This document shows, piece by piece, positions 1 through 8,597 of a stretch of DNA of 64,000 bases. The notes below the pieces were generated by a model. It saw only the letters and a list, made by a program, of their open reading frames with translations, was not told where the DNA came from and ran no database searches. The position numbers were made by a program, and so were the translations under genes. This DNA is from an uncultured Collinsella sp. (GTDB lineage Bacteria; Actinomycetota; Coriobacteriia; Coriobacteriales; Coriobacteriaceae), in NCBI GenBank assembly GCA_958353395.1, contig CATWSG010000010.1, positions 4,153 to 68,152 on the forward strand, in the 5' to 3' direction. The stretch's first letter is position 1; each line of letters begins with the position of its first letter.

Positions 1-28
1 GACAAAGGGACGGTGCGGCTCGGAAGTA

Positions 29-83
29 TCTCGATCTGTAACACCTAGCCCACTTTTAGCGGTCCAGTTGTTACAGACTTAGA
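29..83. repeat. 55-bp stem-loop repeat, unit T0
   Basis: Left arm TCTCGATCTGTAACA (29-43) and right arm TGTTACAGACTTAGA (69-83) are inverted copies with three mismatches, separated by exactly 25 nt. Two further units with the same 15-25-15 geometry lie at 63866-63920 and 63946-64000. The loop sequence differs between units apart from a central T-run. No gene overlaps it. Function unknown. Confidence 0.7.
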
Positions 84-101
84 CAAAACCGGTAGACAAC
101 G

Positions 102-140
102 AAAGCGGCAACGCCCGTGATGGACGTTGCCGCTTTTCTA
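102..140 (+). terminator. Rho-independent terminator
   Basis: The stem AAGCGGCAACG / CGTTGCCGCTT encloses an 11-nt loop and is followed on the plus strand by a T-rich tract. It would end a rightward transcript that starts before the window. It could also slow leftward transcripts from the DeoR gene. Confidence 0.7.
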
Positions 141-168
141 TTGAGAAAACTACTCGGTTTTCGTTACT

Positions 169-206
169 AACCACCACAATGGGGACAGGCACCTTCGTGG
201 TGGTTT
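169..206. repeat. GGGACAG-loop hairpin (CCACCAC stem)
   Basis: The arm CCACCACAATGG pairs imperfectly with CCTTCGTGGTGG around the loop GGACAGGCA. Near-identical copies occur at 56186-56224 and 58903-58939. It lies just beyond the 3' end of the minus-strand DeoR gene and may act as part of its 3' structure. It belongs to a wider set of intergenic hairpins sharing GGGACAG in the loop. Confidence 0.75.
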
Positions 207-222
207 TGGCCTTGTCTCGCTG

Positions 223-969
223 TTAGACAGTGATGACGTTGTCCATTGCCCGGTACTTGGCGGGGACCTCGCCCGCAGTGATAATCGTTGCGTCGCGGAA
301 GTCCGCGAACTTGACGGGCGCCACCATTCCAAATTTACTGGCGTCCGAGATTACGAAGCGTTTGGCGGTATGGCGCATCGAGATACGCTTTACTTGCGCC
401 TCCTCGATATCGGGCGCCGTGAAGCCCTGCTCGGCGGCAATGCCGTTAGAGCCCCAAAAGCCACAGTTGAAGTTGTAGCGGTCTAAGGTTGCCAAGGCAT
501 CGGGGCCAACGAGCGCCTCGGTCTCGGGTTTGAGCTCGCCGCCCAGCACCACGGTACGCATGCCGCGCAAAGCAAGGTGCTGAGCATGGAGCACGGAATC
601 GGTCACATAGGTGACATCTTCAAGGTGTGGAAGATGCTCGATGAGCCTGAGCGTCGTCGAGCCCGAGTCGATGTATACAAAGCTCTCGGGCTCCACAAGC
701 GCCGCCGCACGGGCGCAGATACGCTCCTTGTCGTCGTTATGGAGGTCGCTGCGCTCATTAAGCGTTAGGTCGCGCGTCACGTGCGCGCGCTCAAGACTCG
801 TCGCTCCACCGTGGACCTTGGCGATGCGATGAGCTCGGTCGAGCGTCTGCAGGTCGCGCCGAATGGTAGACGCCGTCACGCCCAGGGCTTCGGCAAGCTC
901 CGGCACGGTAACCGAGCCGGCCTGCTGCACCATCGACACGATCGCGTTGAGCCTATCTTCCGCAAGCAT
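223..969 (-). CDS. DeoR-family transcriptional repressor
   Basis: A 248-aa DeoR/GlpR-type regulator. Residues 1-57 form the N-terminal helix-turn-helix, with the typical segment TVPELAEALGVTASTIRRDL. Residues from about 75 form the DeoRC sensor domain, which in this family binds a phosphorylated sugar; YIDSGSTT and SNGI are the usual phosphate-binding-site signatures. The gene starts 3 nt after the stop of the Gfo/Idh dehydrogenase, so the two are almost certainly cotranscribed, and the repressor probably controls its own operon through the palindromes at 2101-2245. The effector cannot be read from sequence. The length is normal for the family. Confidence 0.9.
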   Translation of the reverse strand: MLAEDRLNAIVSMVQQAGSVTVPELAEALGVTASTIRRDLQTLDRAHRIAKVHGGATSLERAHVTRDLTLNERSDLHNDDKERICARAAALVEPESFVYIDSGSTTLRLIEHLPHLEDVTYVTDSVLHAQHLALRGMRTVVLGGELKPETEALVGPDALATLDRYNFNCGFWGSNGIAAEQGFTAPDIEEAQVKRISMRHTAKRFVISDASKFGMVAPVKFADFRDATIITAGEVPAKYRAMDNVITV

Positions 970-972
970 CGC

Positions 973-2052
973 TTACTCCTCCTCGGGGTACACAACTCCC
1001 CAGTCGGCGCGGAGCTTGGTCATAAGCTCCATAACATCAGAAGCATAATCCAGCAGCTCGCGCTTGGAGTCGTCGCCGGCAACGGCCTTCTCCAGGTCGG
1101 CCATCTCATAGCACAGGGCGTAAGCCTCGGTGCCGGCGTGGACCTCCTCGCGGTGGCCGTCCGCAGTCCACACGATGGTCGCGTGATCGGCACGCGGATA
1201 TTCATTGACCTCGATGTAGCACTTGTCGAAGCTGATGACCGAGCGCTTGGGCTGCTTGGAGTGGAGCGTAAGGCTCACGACGCCCAGCTGCTGCTCGGCA
1301 TTTCGGCAGACGATGCCACCCGCGACGTCAACGCCAGTCTCGCAGGTGTTGCCCAGCGAAACGACCTCAGCGGGCTGGCTTGCCATAAAGAGGCGCATGA
1401 CGGACAGGGCATAGACGCCAATATCGAGCATGGCACCGCCAGCAAGGTTGCGATTGTAAAAGCGGTTGGTCAGGTCGCCGTACTCCTTGTAGCTGCCAAA
1501 GTTGAGCTGGGCGAGGTTCATGCGTCCAAAGTCGCCGGCATCCATGCGGCGGCGCAGCTCCTGATACAAGGGCATGTGGAGCACCGTGGTGGCATCCATA
1601 AGGACCACGTTGTGCTCGTCGGCGATGGCACGGGCCTCGTCGAGCTCGGCAGAGTTGAGGGTAATGGCCTTCTCGCAGAGTACGTGCTTACCAGCTGCCA
1701 GAGCGGCTCGCAGGTAGGTGATATGCGTGTTGTGCGGCGTGGTGATATAGACTGCGTCAATGTTCGGATCGGTGTAGAGGTCCTCGACCGTTTCATAGAC
1801 CTTCTCGATGCCATATTGCTCAGCAAAAGCCTGAGCCTTGGACAGCGTGCGGTTGGCGACGCCCGCAAGCTTGCGACCGGCAAGAGCGAGAGACTGGGCC
1901 ATCTGGTTGGCGATAACGCCGCACCCGATCACAGCCCAACGAAGCTCGGGAGCCGTAAAGATATCATCGGGGAATGGCTTGTCCTGGACCGAAGTGAACG
2001 CTGCTTTTGCGGCTGCTTCGGCGTCGAGCGGAGCCTGTTTGGAATCTGCCAT
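973..2052 (-). CDS. Gfo/Idh/MocA-family NAD(P)-dependent dehydrogenase
   Basis: A 359-aa oxidoreductase. After a charged N-terminal stretch of about 37 residues comes the Rossmann fold with the nucleotide motif VIGCGVIANQMA. It also has the conserved CEK lysine motif (CEKAITLN), and GGAMLDIGVY in the C-terminal substrate domain. These enzymes oxidise or reduce sugars, inositols or related polyols in the cytoplasm. The substrate here is not identifiable. It is the first gene of a two-gene operon with the DeoR repressor. The start at 2052 is preceded by a good AGGAGG-type site. The extended N terminus before the Rossmann fold is slightly longer than usual. Confidence 0.88.
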   Translation of the reverse strand: MADSKQAPLDAEAAAKAAFTSVQDKPFPDDIFTAPELRWAVIGCGVIANQMAQSLALAGRKLAGVANRTLSKAQAFAEQYGIEKVYETVEDLYTDPNIDAVYITTPHNTHITYLRAALAAGKHVLCEKAITLNSAELDEARAIADEHNVVLMDATTVLHMPLYQELRRRMDAGDFGRMNLAQLNFGSYKEYGDLTNRFYNRNLAGGAMLDIGVYALSVMRLFMASQPAEVVSLGNTCETGVDVAGGIVCRNAEQQLGVVSLTLHSKQPKRSVISFDKCYIEVNEYPRADHATIVWTADGHREEVHAGTEAYALCYEMADLEKAVAGDDSKRELLDYASDVMELMTKLRADWGVVYPEEE

Positions 2053-2100
2053 TATGTGCCTCCTGAGTCATCGGAAGTCCTTCATTTCCAACAGCCTTAT

Positions 2101-2245
2101 ATTCGCACAAATGCGCGCGCATTTGCTTGTATTTGCGTGTTTATTTGCTTATCGGTCATTATTTAGCCATAGTTGGCAGATGTTTGCGCGGTTATGCGCA
2201 TTATCGCGCAAGGCTATGCGCGTAAATGCGCATGCGACAATCCTT
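2101..2245 (-). promoter_or_regulatory. Palindrome-rich operator field upstream of the Gfo/Idh-deoR operon
   Basis: This AT-rich stretch holds a perfect 18-bp palindrome CAAATGCGCGCGCATTTG (2108-2125). It also has TTTGC repeats at 2122, 2132 and 2144, an inverted pair TTGCGCG/CGCGCAA (2184-2211), and two copies of ATGCGCAT (2194-2201, 2226-2233). DeoR-family proteins bind several repeated operators and loop DNA, so this is the likely autoregulatory region. Sites are seen in sequence; the binding protein is inferred. Confidence 0.6.
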
Positions 2246-2335
2246 ATGAAACATAAAAGGGCGGAACACCATAGCCATAAAAGACAGAGTAGGCTGTATT
2301 ACTCCACCCCTCTGGGGGGCGCAGCCATCAAAGGA

Positions 2336-2560
2336 CTGTTCCAAACTGCCGGCAGATAGGGACTTCCCTAACTGCCGGCACATAGGGAATGTCCCCAGCT
2401 ACCGGCGTTTCAACGGCACTCATTTAAGCCTGTCCCCAATGAATGCCAAGCGACGACCACTCATTTAAGTCTGTCCCCAATGAGTATGTCCCCAATGACT
2501 GCCAATCATCGGCCACTCATTTATGTCTGTCCCCAATGAGCCCCCAATGAGTAGGGATAG
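2336..2560. repeat. Array of TGTCCCC / GGGACAG hairpins
   Basis: Three units of the form CTCATTTAAGTCTGTCCCCAAT followed by GAG begin at about 2418, 2460 and 2517; the short stem is CTCATT/AATGAG. Extra TGTCCCC copies lie at 2393 and 2487. Just before them, AACTGCCGGCA is repeated at about 2344 and 2371. The array fills the gap between the two minus-strand operons. No open reading frame of interest is present. Confidence 0.7.
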
Positions 2561-2561
2561 A

Positions 2562-2600
2562 AAAAGGCCCGGGTGCCGTGGGGCATCCGGGCCTTTGCTA
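2562..2600 (-). terminator. Terminator of the rplC-rplX operon
   Basis: The stem AAAGGCCCGGGTGCC / GGCATCCGGGCCTTT is followed by a run of T on the minus strand. It lies 23 nt after the rplX stop, so the ribosomal operon ends here and does not continue into rplE. Confidence 0.9.
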
Positions 2601-2622
2601 GCAACTTAATGTTGCGGGCAGC

Positions 2623-2928
2623 TTAGAACTTGTGGCCGCACTTCTTGCAGACGCGCAGCTTGTTCTTGCCGTCCTTCTCGTGACCGACGCGGGTAACCTT
2701 ACCGCACTCGGGGCAAACGAGATTGACGTTGGAGGCGTCGATGGGAGCCTCCTGCGAAACGATGCCGCCCTGCTGGTTGGCAGCGTTGGGCTTGACGGCC
2801 TTCTTGACGACCGAAACGCCCTCGACAACGACCTTGTTCTCGGCGGGGAGAGCACGCAGGACAACGCCCTGCTTGCCGCGATCCTTACCAGAGAGAGCCT
2901 GGACCTTATCGCCCTTCTTGATATACAT
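2623..2928 (-). CDS. rplX: 50S ribosomal protein L24
   Basis: A 101-aa protein with an N-terminal KOW motif ([20 protein letters not shown]). It binds 23S rRNA domain I and initiates large-subunit assembly. The C terminus carries CPECGK and CKKCGHKF, a four-cysteine zinc-ribbon-like tail. It is the last gene of this operon; the usual next gene, rplE, is absent and a terminator follows directly. Confidence 0.97.
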   Translation of the reverse strand: MYIKKGDKVQALSGKDRGKQGVVLRALPAENKVVVEGVSVVKKAVKPNAANQQGGIVSQEAPIDASNVNLVCPECGKVTRVGHEKDGKNKLRVCKKCGHKF

Positions 2929-2941
2929 ATATCTCCCCTAA

Positions 2942-3310
2942 CTACAGGGTCTCGGGAGCGAGCGAGACGATCTTCATGTACTTCTTGTCACGAAGCTCGC
3001 GAGCGACGGGCCCGAAGATACGGGTGCCGACGGGCGAACCATCGTTGTTGATGACAACGCAGGCGTTCTCATCAAAGCGAATGTAGGAGCCATCCTTGCG
3101 GCGGATCTCCTTAACGGTGCGAACGACGACGCAACGGACAACGTCCTTCTTCTTGACGTTGGCGCCAGGGGTAGCCTCCTGGACAGCACCGATGAACACA
3201 TCGCCGATGCCTGCATAACGACGCTTGGAACCGCCAAGCACCTTGATGCAGCGAATCTTGCGAGCGCCGGAGTTGTCGGCGACGTTCAGCATGGTTTGCA
3301 TCTGAATCAT
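2942..3310 (-). CDS. rplN: 50S ribosomal protein L14
   Basis: A 122-aa L14 of standard length, beginning [19 protein letters not shown], the family signature. It sits at the subunit interface in bridges B5 and B8. It is separated from rplX by 13 nt and from rpsQ upstream by a 118-nt gap that holds a hairpin. Confidence 0.98.
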   Translation of the reverse strand: MIQMQTMLNVADNSGARKIRCIKVLGGSKRRYAGIGDVFIGAVQEATPGANVKKKDVVRCVVVRTVKEIRRKDGSYIRFDENACVVINNDGSPVGTRIFGPVARELRDKKYMKIVSLAPETL

Positions 3311-3335
3311 GGTAGATGTTCCTCCGAACTAAGAA

Positions 3336-3401
3336 CCGAAGAGAGGTGCGCAGCCTTTATACGGCCCGTGGTATGCAAGCCAGGCATACGCACATCTTCG
3401 G
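3336..3401 (-). promoter_or_regulatory. Intercistronic hairpin between rpsQ and rplN
   Basis: CCGAAGAGAGGTGCG (3336-3350) pairs imperfectly with CGCACATCTTCGG (3389-3401). An inner hairpin TATGC/GCATA lies at 3372-3388. No T-run follows, so it is not a terminator. In an operon with otherwise tight spacing it could be an RNA processing or autoregulatory site. The function is inferred. Confidence 0.5.
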
Positions 3402-3428
3402 AAACGTACAAGTCGTAAGAGCGACTGC

Positions 3429-3689
3429 TTATTTAGCGCGCTCGACGACCTCGATGAGGCGCCAACGCTTCATCTTGGACATAGGACGGGTCTCCATAAC
3501 GCGGACGGTGTCGCCCACGCCAGCCGTGCACTCCTCGTCGTGAGCGTGCAGCTTCTTGGAGCTGGTCATCATCTTGCCGTACTTGGGGTGACGCTTGCGC
3601 TCGGTGATGGTGACAACAATGGTCTTGGCACCGGAGACGGAGGTAACGACACCCGTACGGACCTTACGCGAGTTACGCGAATCAGTCAT
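3429..3689 (-). CDS. rpsQ: 30S ribosomal protein S17
   Basis: An 86-aa S17 with the OB-fold signature RTGVVTSVSGAKTIVV and the motif DTVRVMETRPMSK. It binds 16S rRNA early in small-subunit assembly. It is 16 nt downstream of rpmC in the S10-type operon. The N terminus (MTDSRNSRK) is typical of the family. Confidence 0.98.
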   Translation of the reverse strand: MTDSRNSRKVRTGVVTSVSGAKTIVVTITERKRHPKYGKMMTSSKKLHAHDEECTAGVGDTVRVMETRPMSKMKRWRLIEVVERAK

Positions 3690-3705
3690 GTTCTCTCCTT
3701 AGGTC

Positions 3706-3921
3706 CTACTCGGCGACAGCGGACTTCTCCGCTGCGATCTCGCGGGCGCGCTGCTCCGTGAGGACGCGAGCGATGTCCTTCTTCACGGTGTTGACGCGAG
3801 CGGTGTTGTCCAGCTGGCTGGTGGCCATCTGGAAACGAAGGTTAAAGAGCTCGGCGCGCATTTCCTTCAGCTTCTCAACGAGCTGAGCGTCCGAGAGCTC
3901 ACGAATCTCTGCGGGCTTCAT
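3706..3921 (-). CDS. rpmC: 50S ribosomal protein L29
   Basis: A 71-aa, two-helix L29 beginning [21 protein letters not shown] and containing the conserved LFNLRFQMATSQLDN. It sits near the polypeptide exit, where trigger factor and SRP dock. Its start overlaps the rplP stop by one base, so translation is probably coupled. Confidence 0.98.
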   Translation of the reverse strand: MKPAEIRELSDAQLVEKLKEMRAELFNLRFQMATSQLDNTARVNTVKKDIARVLTEQRAREIAAEKSAVAE

Positions 3922-4424
3922 TAGTTCTCCTCCTTGGCGGCGGCGGCGTCCTCAGCAGCCCACTTGGCCTCGAGAGCGGCCTCCTCAGCCATCTCCTTCT
4001 CGATGCGCTGCTCAGCGTTCTTGGCAGCAACAATCTTGGTCTTGATGGGAAGCTTGTGCTGTGCAAGACGCAGAGCCTCGCGAGCGACCTCCTCGGGCAC
4101 GCCCTTGACCTCGAACATGATGCGGCCGGGCTTGACGACGGCCACCCACTCCTCGGGGTTACCCTTACCAGAACCCATGCGAGTCTCGGCAGGCTTCTTG
4201 GTGATGGGCTTATCGGGGAAGATCGTGATGTAGACACGACCGCCACGCTTCATGTAGCGGGTCATGGCAATACGAGCGGCCTCGATCTGACGGTTGGTGA
4301 TCCAATGGGCCTCGAGAGCCTGGATACCAAACTCGCCGAAATGCAGCTCGGTATTACCCTTGGCCTGGCCCTTCATGGAGCCACGCTGCACCTTGCGGTG
4401 AAGAATACGCTTAGGGGCAAGCAC
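3921..4424 (-). CDS. rplP: 50S ribosomal protein L16
   Basis: A 167-aa L16 starting at a GTG codon that overlaps the rpsC stop. Residues 1-137 match the usual length ([38 protein letters not shown]). The family normally ends near residue 137-145; here a tail of about 28 alanine- and glutamate-rich residues is added. L16 helps shape the A-site and peptidyl-transferase region. The tail is probably surface-exposed; its role is unknown. Confidence 0.96.
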   Translation of the reverse strand: MLAPKRILHRKVQRGSMKGQAKGNTELHFGEFGIQALEAHWITNRQIEAARIAMTRYMKRGGRVYITIFPDKPITKKPAETRMGSGKGNPEEWVAVVKPGRIMFEVKGVPEEVAREALRLAQHKLPIKTKIVAAKNAEQRIEKEMAEEAALEAKWAAEDAAAAKEEN

Positions 4425-5134
4425 TACTGACCCCTCCTCTCGGAGTTACGACGACGAGGACGGGAAGAGCCCTCGAGTGCAGGGTTGGGAACAGGCTGGC
4501 CCGGGAGCTTCTCGCCCAGGTAGATCCAGACCTTCACGCCGCAAGCGCCCATGGTGGTGCTGGCGACAGCCGTGCCGTAGTCGATCTTGGCACGGAGGGT
4601 GTGCAGAGGCACGCGACCCTCGCGGTACCACTCACGACGGCCCATCTCGGCACCGCCGAGACGACCGGAGCACTGGATACGGATGCCCTTAGCGCCGGCC
4701 TTGCGGGCGGACTGGACAGCCTTGCGCATAGCGCGACGGAAGGCAACGCGGCCCTCGAGCTGCTCGGCGATAGACTGAGCAACGAGGTTGGCGTCGAGCT
4801 CGGGGCGCTTGATCTCGACAACGTCGACGGAGAGCTGGCCCTTGGAGACGCCAGCGACCTTCTCAAGCTCGGTGCGGAGGGTATCGATCTCGGCACCCTT
4901 CTTACCGATGACAACGCCGGGGCGAGCGGTGAGGATGATGACCTTCACCTTGTCGCCAGCGCGCTCGATCTCGACGCGGGAGACAGCTGCGCGGGAAAGA
5001 CGCTTCTCGAGGTACTTGCGGATCTCGAGATCGTTACCGAGGGTCTTAGCGTAATCCTTCTCTGCGAACCAGCGGGAGCGCCAGTTCTCGGTGATGCCAA
5101 GACGGAAGCCGGTGGGGTAGACTTTCTGACCCAT
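4424..5134 (-). CDS. rpsC: 30S ribosomal protein S3
   Basis: A 236-aa S3 with an N-terminal [18 protein letters not shown] and a KH domain around residues 40-110 that includes [14 protein letters not shown]. The C-terminal domain has [22 protein letters not shown] in the standard place. S3 lines the mRNA entry channel. It is six nt downstream of rplV. Confidence 0.98.
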   Translation of the reverse strand: MGQKVYPTGFRLGITENWRSRWFAEKDYAKTLGNDLEIRKYLEKRLSRAAVSRVEIERAGDKVKVIILTARPGVVIGKKGAEIDTLRTELEKVAGVSKGQLSVDVVEIKRPELDANLVAQSIAEQLEGRVAFRRAMRKAVQSARKAGAKGIRIQCSGRLGGAEMGRREWYREGRVPLHTLRAKIDYGTAVASTTMGACGVKVWIYLGEKLPGQPVPNPALEGSSRPRRRNSERRGQ

Positions 5135-5140
5135 ACAGCT

Positions 5141-5512
5141 TTACGCCTCCTTTCGAGGAGCAACGACGACGGTGATGTGGGAAGTACGCTTCAGAATGCG
5201 AGAAGCGGAACCCTTGGCGCGGGGACGGATGCGCTTAAGCGTCGGACCCTCGTCAACATAGGCAGCGGCGACAACCAGGTTGTCGGCACGCAGACCGTTG
5301 TTGTTCTCGGCGTTCGCAACGGCGGAACGGAGAACCTTCTCGACATCCACGGCGACGGCGCGGTCGCAGAAGTGGAGGATGTCGAAGGCCTGAGCGACAG
5401 GCTTGCGGCGGATCAGATCGACCACCAGGCGGGCCTTGCTGGGGGAAACACGCACGTACTTAGCGACGGCGCGAACCTCGGTGGCCTCAGTTTCAATAGA
5501 CTTAGTTGCCAT
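5141..5512 (-). CDS. rplV: 50S ribosomal protein L22
   Basis: A 123-aa L22 with the signature [15 protein letters not shown] and a long C-terminal hairpin ([17 protein letters not shown]) that lines the exit tunnel, the macrolide-sensitive region. The N terminus has about 11 extra residues before the core. It lies between rpsS and rpsC with short spacers. Confidence 0.97.
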   Translation of the reverse strand: MATKSIETEATEVRAVAKYVRVSPSKARLVVDLIRRKPVAQAFDILHFCDRAVAVDVEKVLRSAVANAENNNGLRADNLVVAAAYVDEGPTLKRIRPRAKGSASRILKRTSHITVVVAPRKEA

Positions 5513-5526
5513 TTACGGTTAACCCC

Positions 5527-5787
5527 CTATTTGGCCTTGTGGCCACGGAACGTACGAGTCGGCGCGAACTCGCCGAGCTTGTGACCAACCATGGACTCGG
5601 TAACATACACGGGCACATGCTTGCGGCCGTCGTGGACGGCGATGGTGTGACCAACCATCTCGGGGAAGATGGTGGACGCGCGGGACCAGGTCTTCACGAC
5701 GTCCTTCTTGCCAGCCTCGTTCATCGCGGTGATACGCGAGAGAAGGCGAGTCTCCACGAACGGGCCCTTTTTGAGACTTCTGCTCAT
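5527..5787 (-). CDS. rpsS: 30S ribosomal protein S19
   Basis: An 86-aa S19 beginning [19 protein letters not shown], with the conserved [16 protein letters not shown] near the C terminus. It sits in the small-subunit head and contacts the A-site finger of 23S rRNA. It follows rplB by 32 nt. Confidence 0.98.
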   Translation of the reverse strand: MSRSLKKGPFVETRLLSRITAMNEAGKKDVVKTWSRASTIFPEMVGHTIAVHDGRKHVPVYVTESMVGHKLGEFAPTRTFRGHKAK

Positions 5788-5819
5788 AAGTGCTTTCTCC
5801 TAAAACTCGGTATCCGAAA

Positions 5820-6650
5820 TTACTTCTTACGGCGACGAATGATGTGCTGGTTCGAGACCTTCTTCTTCTTGCGCGTACGAAGGCCCTTCGTCGGCTTACC
5901 CCAGGGGGTAACGGAGGGACGACCAGAGGTGTGGTTCTTGCCCTCGCCACCGCCGTGCGGGTGGTCGACAGGGTTCATGACGGTACCGCGGACGGTCGGG
6001 CGCACGTTCATGTGACGCTTACGGCCGGCCTTGCCGATGACGATGTTGGAGTGATCGGCGTTGCCGACCTCGCCGACGGTGGCGCGGCAGGTAACGAGGA
6101 TGCGGCGCATCTCGGAGGAAGGCATACGGACGATAGCGTACTTGCCCTCCTTACCCATCAGCTGGCAGGAGTTACCGGCGGAACGGGCGATAGCAGCGCC
6201 CTTGCCCGGCTGGAACTCGACGGCGTGGATGAGCGTACCGACGGGGATGTCGGCGAGGGGCAGAGCGTTGCCCGGCTTGATGTCGGCGTCAGAACCGGAC
6301 ATGATGGTCTGACCGACCTCGAGGCCCTTGGGGGCCAGGATGTAGCGCTTCTCACCGTCAGCGTAGTGCAGCAGAGCGATGCGAGCGGAACGGTTCGGAT
6401 CGTACTCGATCGTGGCAACCTTGGCGGGCACGCCGTCCTTGTTGCGCTTGAAGTCGATCACGCGGTAACGACGCTTCACGCCGCCGCCCTGGTGGCGGGT
6501 GGTGATGCGGCCGTTGTTGTTACGACCGGCCTTCTTGGGCAGGGGCTCGAGAAGAGACTTCTCGGGCTTGGTGCAGGTGATCTCGGAGAAGTCGGAGATC
6601 GTCTGCCAACGCCTACCAGCGGAGGTCGGCTTAAGGTGCTTTACAGCCAT
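5820..6650 (-). CDS. rplB: 50S ribosomal protein L2
   Basis: A 276-aa L2. The start at 6650 gives [15 protein letters not shown] and has an AAGGG site upstream; a longer in-frame reading to 6725 runs into the regulatory gap and has no better site. Conserved L2 motifs are present ([26 protein letters not shown] with the histidine near the peptidyl-transferase centre). L2 is needed for subunit joining. A gap of about 180 nt separates it from rplW, unusually large for this operon. Confidence 0.97.
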   Translation of the reverse strand: MAVKHLKPTSAGRRWQTISDFSEITCTKPEKSLLEPLPKKAGRNNNGRITTRHQGGGVKRRYRVIDFKRNKDGVPAKVATIEYDPNRSARIALLHYADGEKRYILAPKGLEVGQTIMSGSDADIKPGNALPLADIPVGTLIHAVEFQPGKGAAIARSAGNSCQLMGKEGKYAIVRMPSSEMRRILVTCRATVGEVGNADHSNIVIGKAGRKRHMNVRPTVRGTVMNPVDHPHGGGEGKNHTSGRPSVTPWGKPTKGLRTRKKKKVSNQHIIRRRKK

Positions 6651-6732
6651 TACAATCCCTTTCAATAGGAATCCGTTAGCCATCGCAGACAGGGATTCGA
6701 GGTTCTGCCTCGGGTGCGATGACACCGGACGT

Positions 6733-6752
6733 ATACACGGTTCCGGGCGTGT
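6733..6752 (-). promoter_or_regulatory. Translation-gene palindrome, site A
   Basis: ATACACGGTTCCGGGCGTGT matches the imperfect palindrome found upstream of three other translation loci (8598, 25881, 63517). It lies in the rplW-rplB gap beside a TATAAA box on the minus strand (6757-6762), suggesting an internal promoter or control site within the S10 operon. Confidence 0.55.
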
Positions 6753-6775
6753 CCATTTTATACGCCCGAAACCTT

Positions 6776-6811
6776 GAGCTCTCGCCTCCCCTATTTGGGA
6801 GGCATGAGCTC
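6776..6811. promoter_or_regulatory. Hairpin in the rplW-rplB gap
   Basis: GAGCTC and GCCTCCC on the left pair with GGGAGGC and GAGCTC on the right. The stem is strong but has no T-run on either strand. It may be an attenuation or RNA-processing site between rplW and rplB; this is inferred from position only. Confidence 0.55.
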
Positions 6812-6829
6812 ACTCAACAGCAGCGAGCC

Positions 6830-7117
6830 TTAGGCCTGGTTGCCAAAGACCTCGATGGTGTCGCCCTCGGCCAGCGTGACGATGGCCTTCTTCCAAGAAC
6901 GGGTCTTGCCGGCGACATAGCGCACGCGCTTGGTCTTGGGCTTGACCGTCAGGGTGTTCACGCGAACGACCTTGACGCCGAAGATCTCCTCGACAGCGTC
7001 CTTGATCTGATACTTGTTAGCATCCTTGGCGACCTCGAACGTGTACTTGTTCAGCTCCATGCCGGAGAAGGAACGCTCGGACACGATCGGACGGATGATG
7101 ATCTCGTGGGCGGTCAT
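6830..7117 (-). CDS. rplW: 50S ribosomal protein L23
   Basis: A 95-aa L23 with the N-terminal signature IIIRPIVSERSF and a central VVRVNTLTVKPKTKRVRY. It forms the exit-port docking site for trigger factor and SRP. Its start codon directly abuts the rplD stop. Standard length. Confidence 0.97.
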   Translation of the reverse strand: MTAHEIIIRPIVSERSFSGMELNKYTFEVAKDANKYQIKDAVEEIFGVKVVRVNTLTVKPKTKRVRYVAGKTRSWKKAIVTLAEGDTIEVFGNQA

Positions 7118-7744
7118 TTATGCAAGCACCTCCCCGAAGTGAGCGGCGATGTCGGCGGGCATCAGCACAGCGTTGTTGTTGACGAGATCGTAGGTGTTGG
7201 CCTCGTCGGCAGTGATGATGAACGTCTTGGGAATGTTGCGGAACGACAGGTAGGCGTTGACGTCCTCATCGCGAACGATGATGGTCAGACGCTTGCCCTC
7301 AAGGCCGAGAGCCTTGAGCATGGCGACGGCAGCCTTGGTGGAAGGCTTCTCGAAGCCGTAGTCGTCGACGAGCACGAGCTCGCCATCGGCCAGCTTGGCG
7401 GACAGCGCGGAGCGCATAGCCAGCTTGACCTCCTTGTTGTTCATACGCTTAGCGTAGGAACGGGGCTTGGGGGCGAAGACAACGCCACCGTGACGCCACT
7501 GGGCAGCACGGATGGAACCCTGGCGGGCACGGCCGGTGCCCTTCTGACGCCAAGGCTTCTTGCCGCCACCGGAAACCTCAGAGCGGCCCTTAGCGGACTG
7601 GGTGCCCTGACGCCAAGAGGCCATCTGGCACTTGACGATGTGGTGCATAACGTGGATGTTCGGCTCGATGCCGTACACCTCAGCGGCGAGCTCGGCCTCG
7701 GCGACCTTCTTGCCCTCGCTGTTCTTTACTTCAAACTTTGCCAT
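7118..7744 (-). CDS. rplD: 50S ribosomal protein L4
   Basis: A 208-aa L4 with the extended tunnel loop KKPWRQKGTGRARQGSIRA and conserved FAPKPRSYAKRMNNKE. In Enterobacteria L4 represses its own S10 operon; whether that applies here cannot be read from sequence. It follows rplC by 46 nt. Confidence 0.98.
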   Translation of the reverse strand: MAKFEVKNSEGKKVAEAELAAEVYGIEPNIHVMHHIVKCQMASWRQGTQSAKGRSEVSGGGKKPWRQKGTGRARQGSIRAAQWRHGGVVFAPKPRSYAKRMNNKEVKLAMRSALSAKLADGELVLVDDYGFEKPSTKAAVAMLKALGLEGKRLTIIVRDEDVNAYLSFRNIPKTFIITADEANTYDLVNNNAVLMPADIAAHFGEVLA

Positions 7745-7790
7745 TTAAGTGTTCTCCTTGGTATGACGCTGGGCTAAATGGGCTGGGCCC

Positions 7791-8411
7791 TTAGGCCATA
7801 CGGATGGCGACGAGACCATTCTTGGCACCCGGGACAGCGCCCTTGACCAAGATGAGGTTCTGCTCGGCATCGATGCGGACAACGGAAAGGTTCTTGACGG
7901 TAACGCGCTCGTTACCCATGTGACCGGCCATCTTGACGCCCTTGAGGACGCGCGCAGGATAGGCGCACTGACCGATAGAACCGGGGTGACGCTGGAAGTG
8001 AGAACCATGCGTCATAGGACCGCGGCGCTGACCCCAGCGCTTGATGCGACCCTGGAAGCCCTTACCCTTGGAGGTACCGATGACGTCGACCTTCTCGACA
8101 TCAGCGAAATCAGCGACGGTGACGACCTCGCCGACCTTGTGCTCCTCGCCGTTCTCGACGCGGACCTCACGAAGGAAGCGGACAGGCTCGACGCCAGCCT
8201 TGGCGAAGTGACCAGCCATGGGCTTGTTCACGTTCTTGGCCTTGATGTCGCCGAAACCGATCTGGACGGCGTCATAGCCGTCGGTTGCCTGAGTTTTAAC
8301 CTGCGAGACAGCGCAGGGGCCAGCCTGGATGACCGTGACGGGAACGACGTTGTCGTCCTCGTCCCAAACCTGGGTCATGCCAATCTTGCGGCCGAGAATC
8401 ATGCTGATCAA
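7791..8411 (-). CDS. rplC: 50S ribosomal protein L3
   Basis: A 206-aa L3 with [19 protein letters not shown] at the N terminus and the finger loop [20 protein letters not shown] near the peptidyl-transferase centre. The longest reading uses TTG at 8411; ATG at 8402 ([11 protein letters not shown]) is at least as likely, as neither has a clear ribosome binding site. It is the first gene of this operon; rpsJ, which usually precedes it, lies 14 kb away behind fusA. Confidence 0.95.
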   Translation of the reverse strand: MISMILGRKIGMTQVWDEDDNVVPVTVIQAGPCAVSQVKTQATDGYDAVQIGFGDIKAKNVNKPMAGHFAKAGVEPVRFLREVRVENGEEHKVGEVVTVADFADVEKVDVIGTSKGKGFQGRIKRWGQRRGPMTHGSHFQRHPGSIGQCAYPARVLKGVKMAGHMGNERVTVKNLSVVRIDAEQNLILVKGAVPGAKNGLVAIRMA

Positions 8412-8507
8412 GATATGATCCCAACTCTCGCGTGGTCTTGGGACAATGCGTACACCACCGAGCGTACGCCCCTAGAGGACCACTACTTACACGACGTGCT
8501 CCCCAGC

Positions 8508-8535
8508 CTTGTATTTCGCCCGGACTACCTGACAA
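8508..8535 (-). promoter_or_regulatory. Probable rplC operon promoter
   Basis: On the minus strand the -35 is TTGTCA (8530-8535) and the -10 is TACAAG (8508-8513) with a 16-nt spacer. The 5' leader would be about 95 nt. A palindrome (8598-8617) and a fold-back element (8665-8839) lie upstream. Confidence 0.45.
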
Positions 8536-8597
8536 CCCTATTAAGCAGGCATTTTGTCCAGCCAGAATACTCCCCTGGTTACACACAGCTGTTTAGT

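Noticed and set aside
2418..2541. Possible CRISPR array
   Set aside because: Units are few, unequal in spacing and built on palindromes; there are no spacers of constant length and no cas genes.
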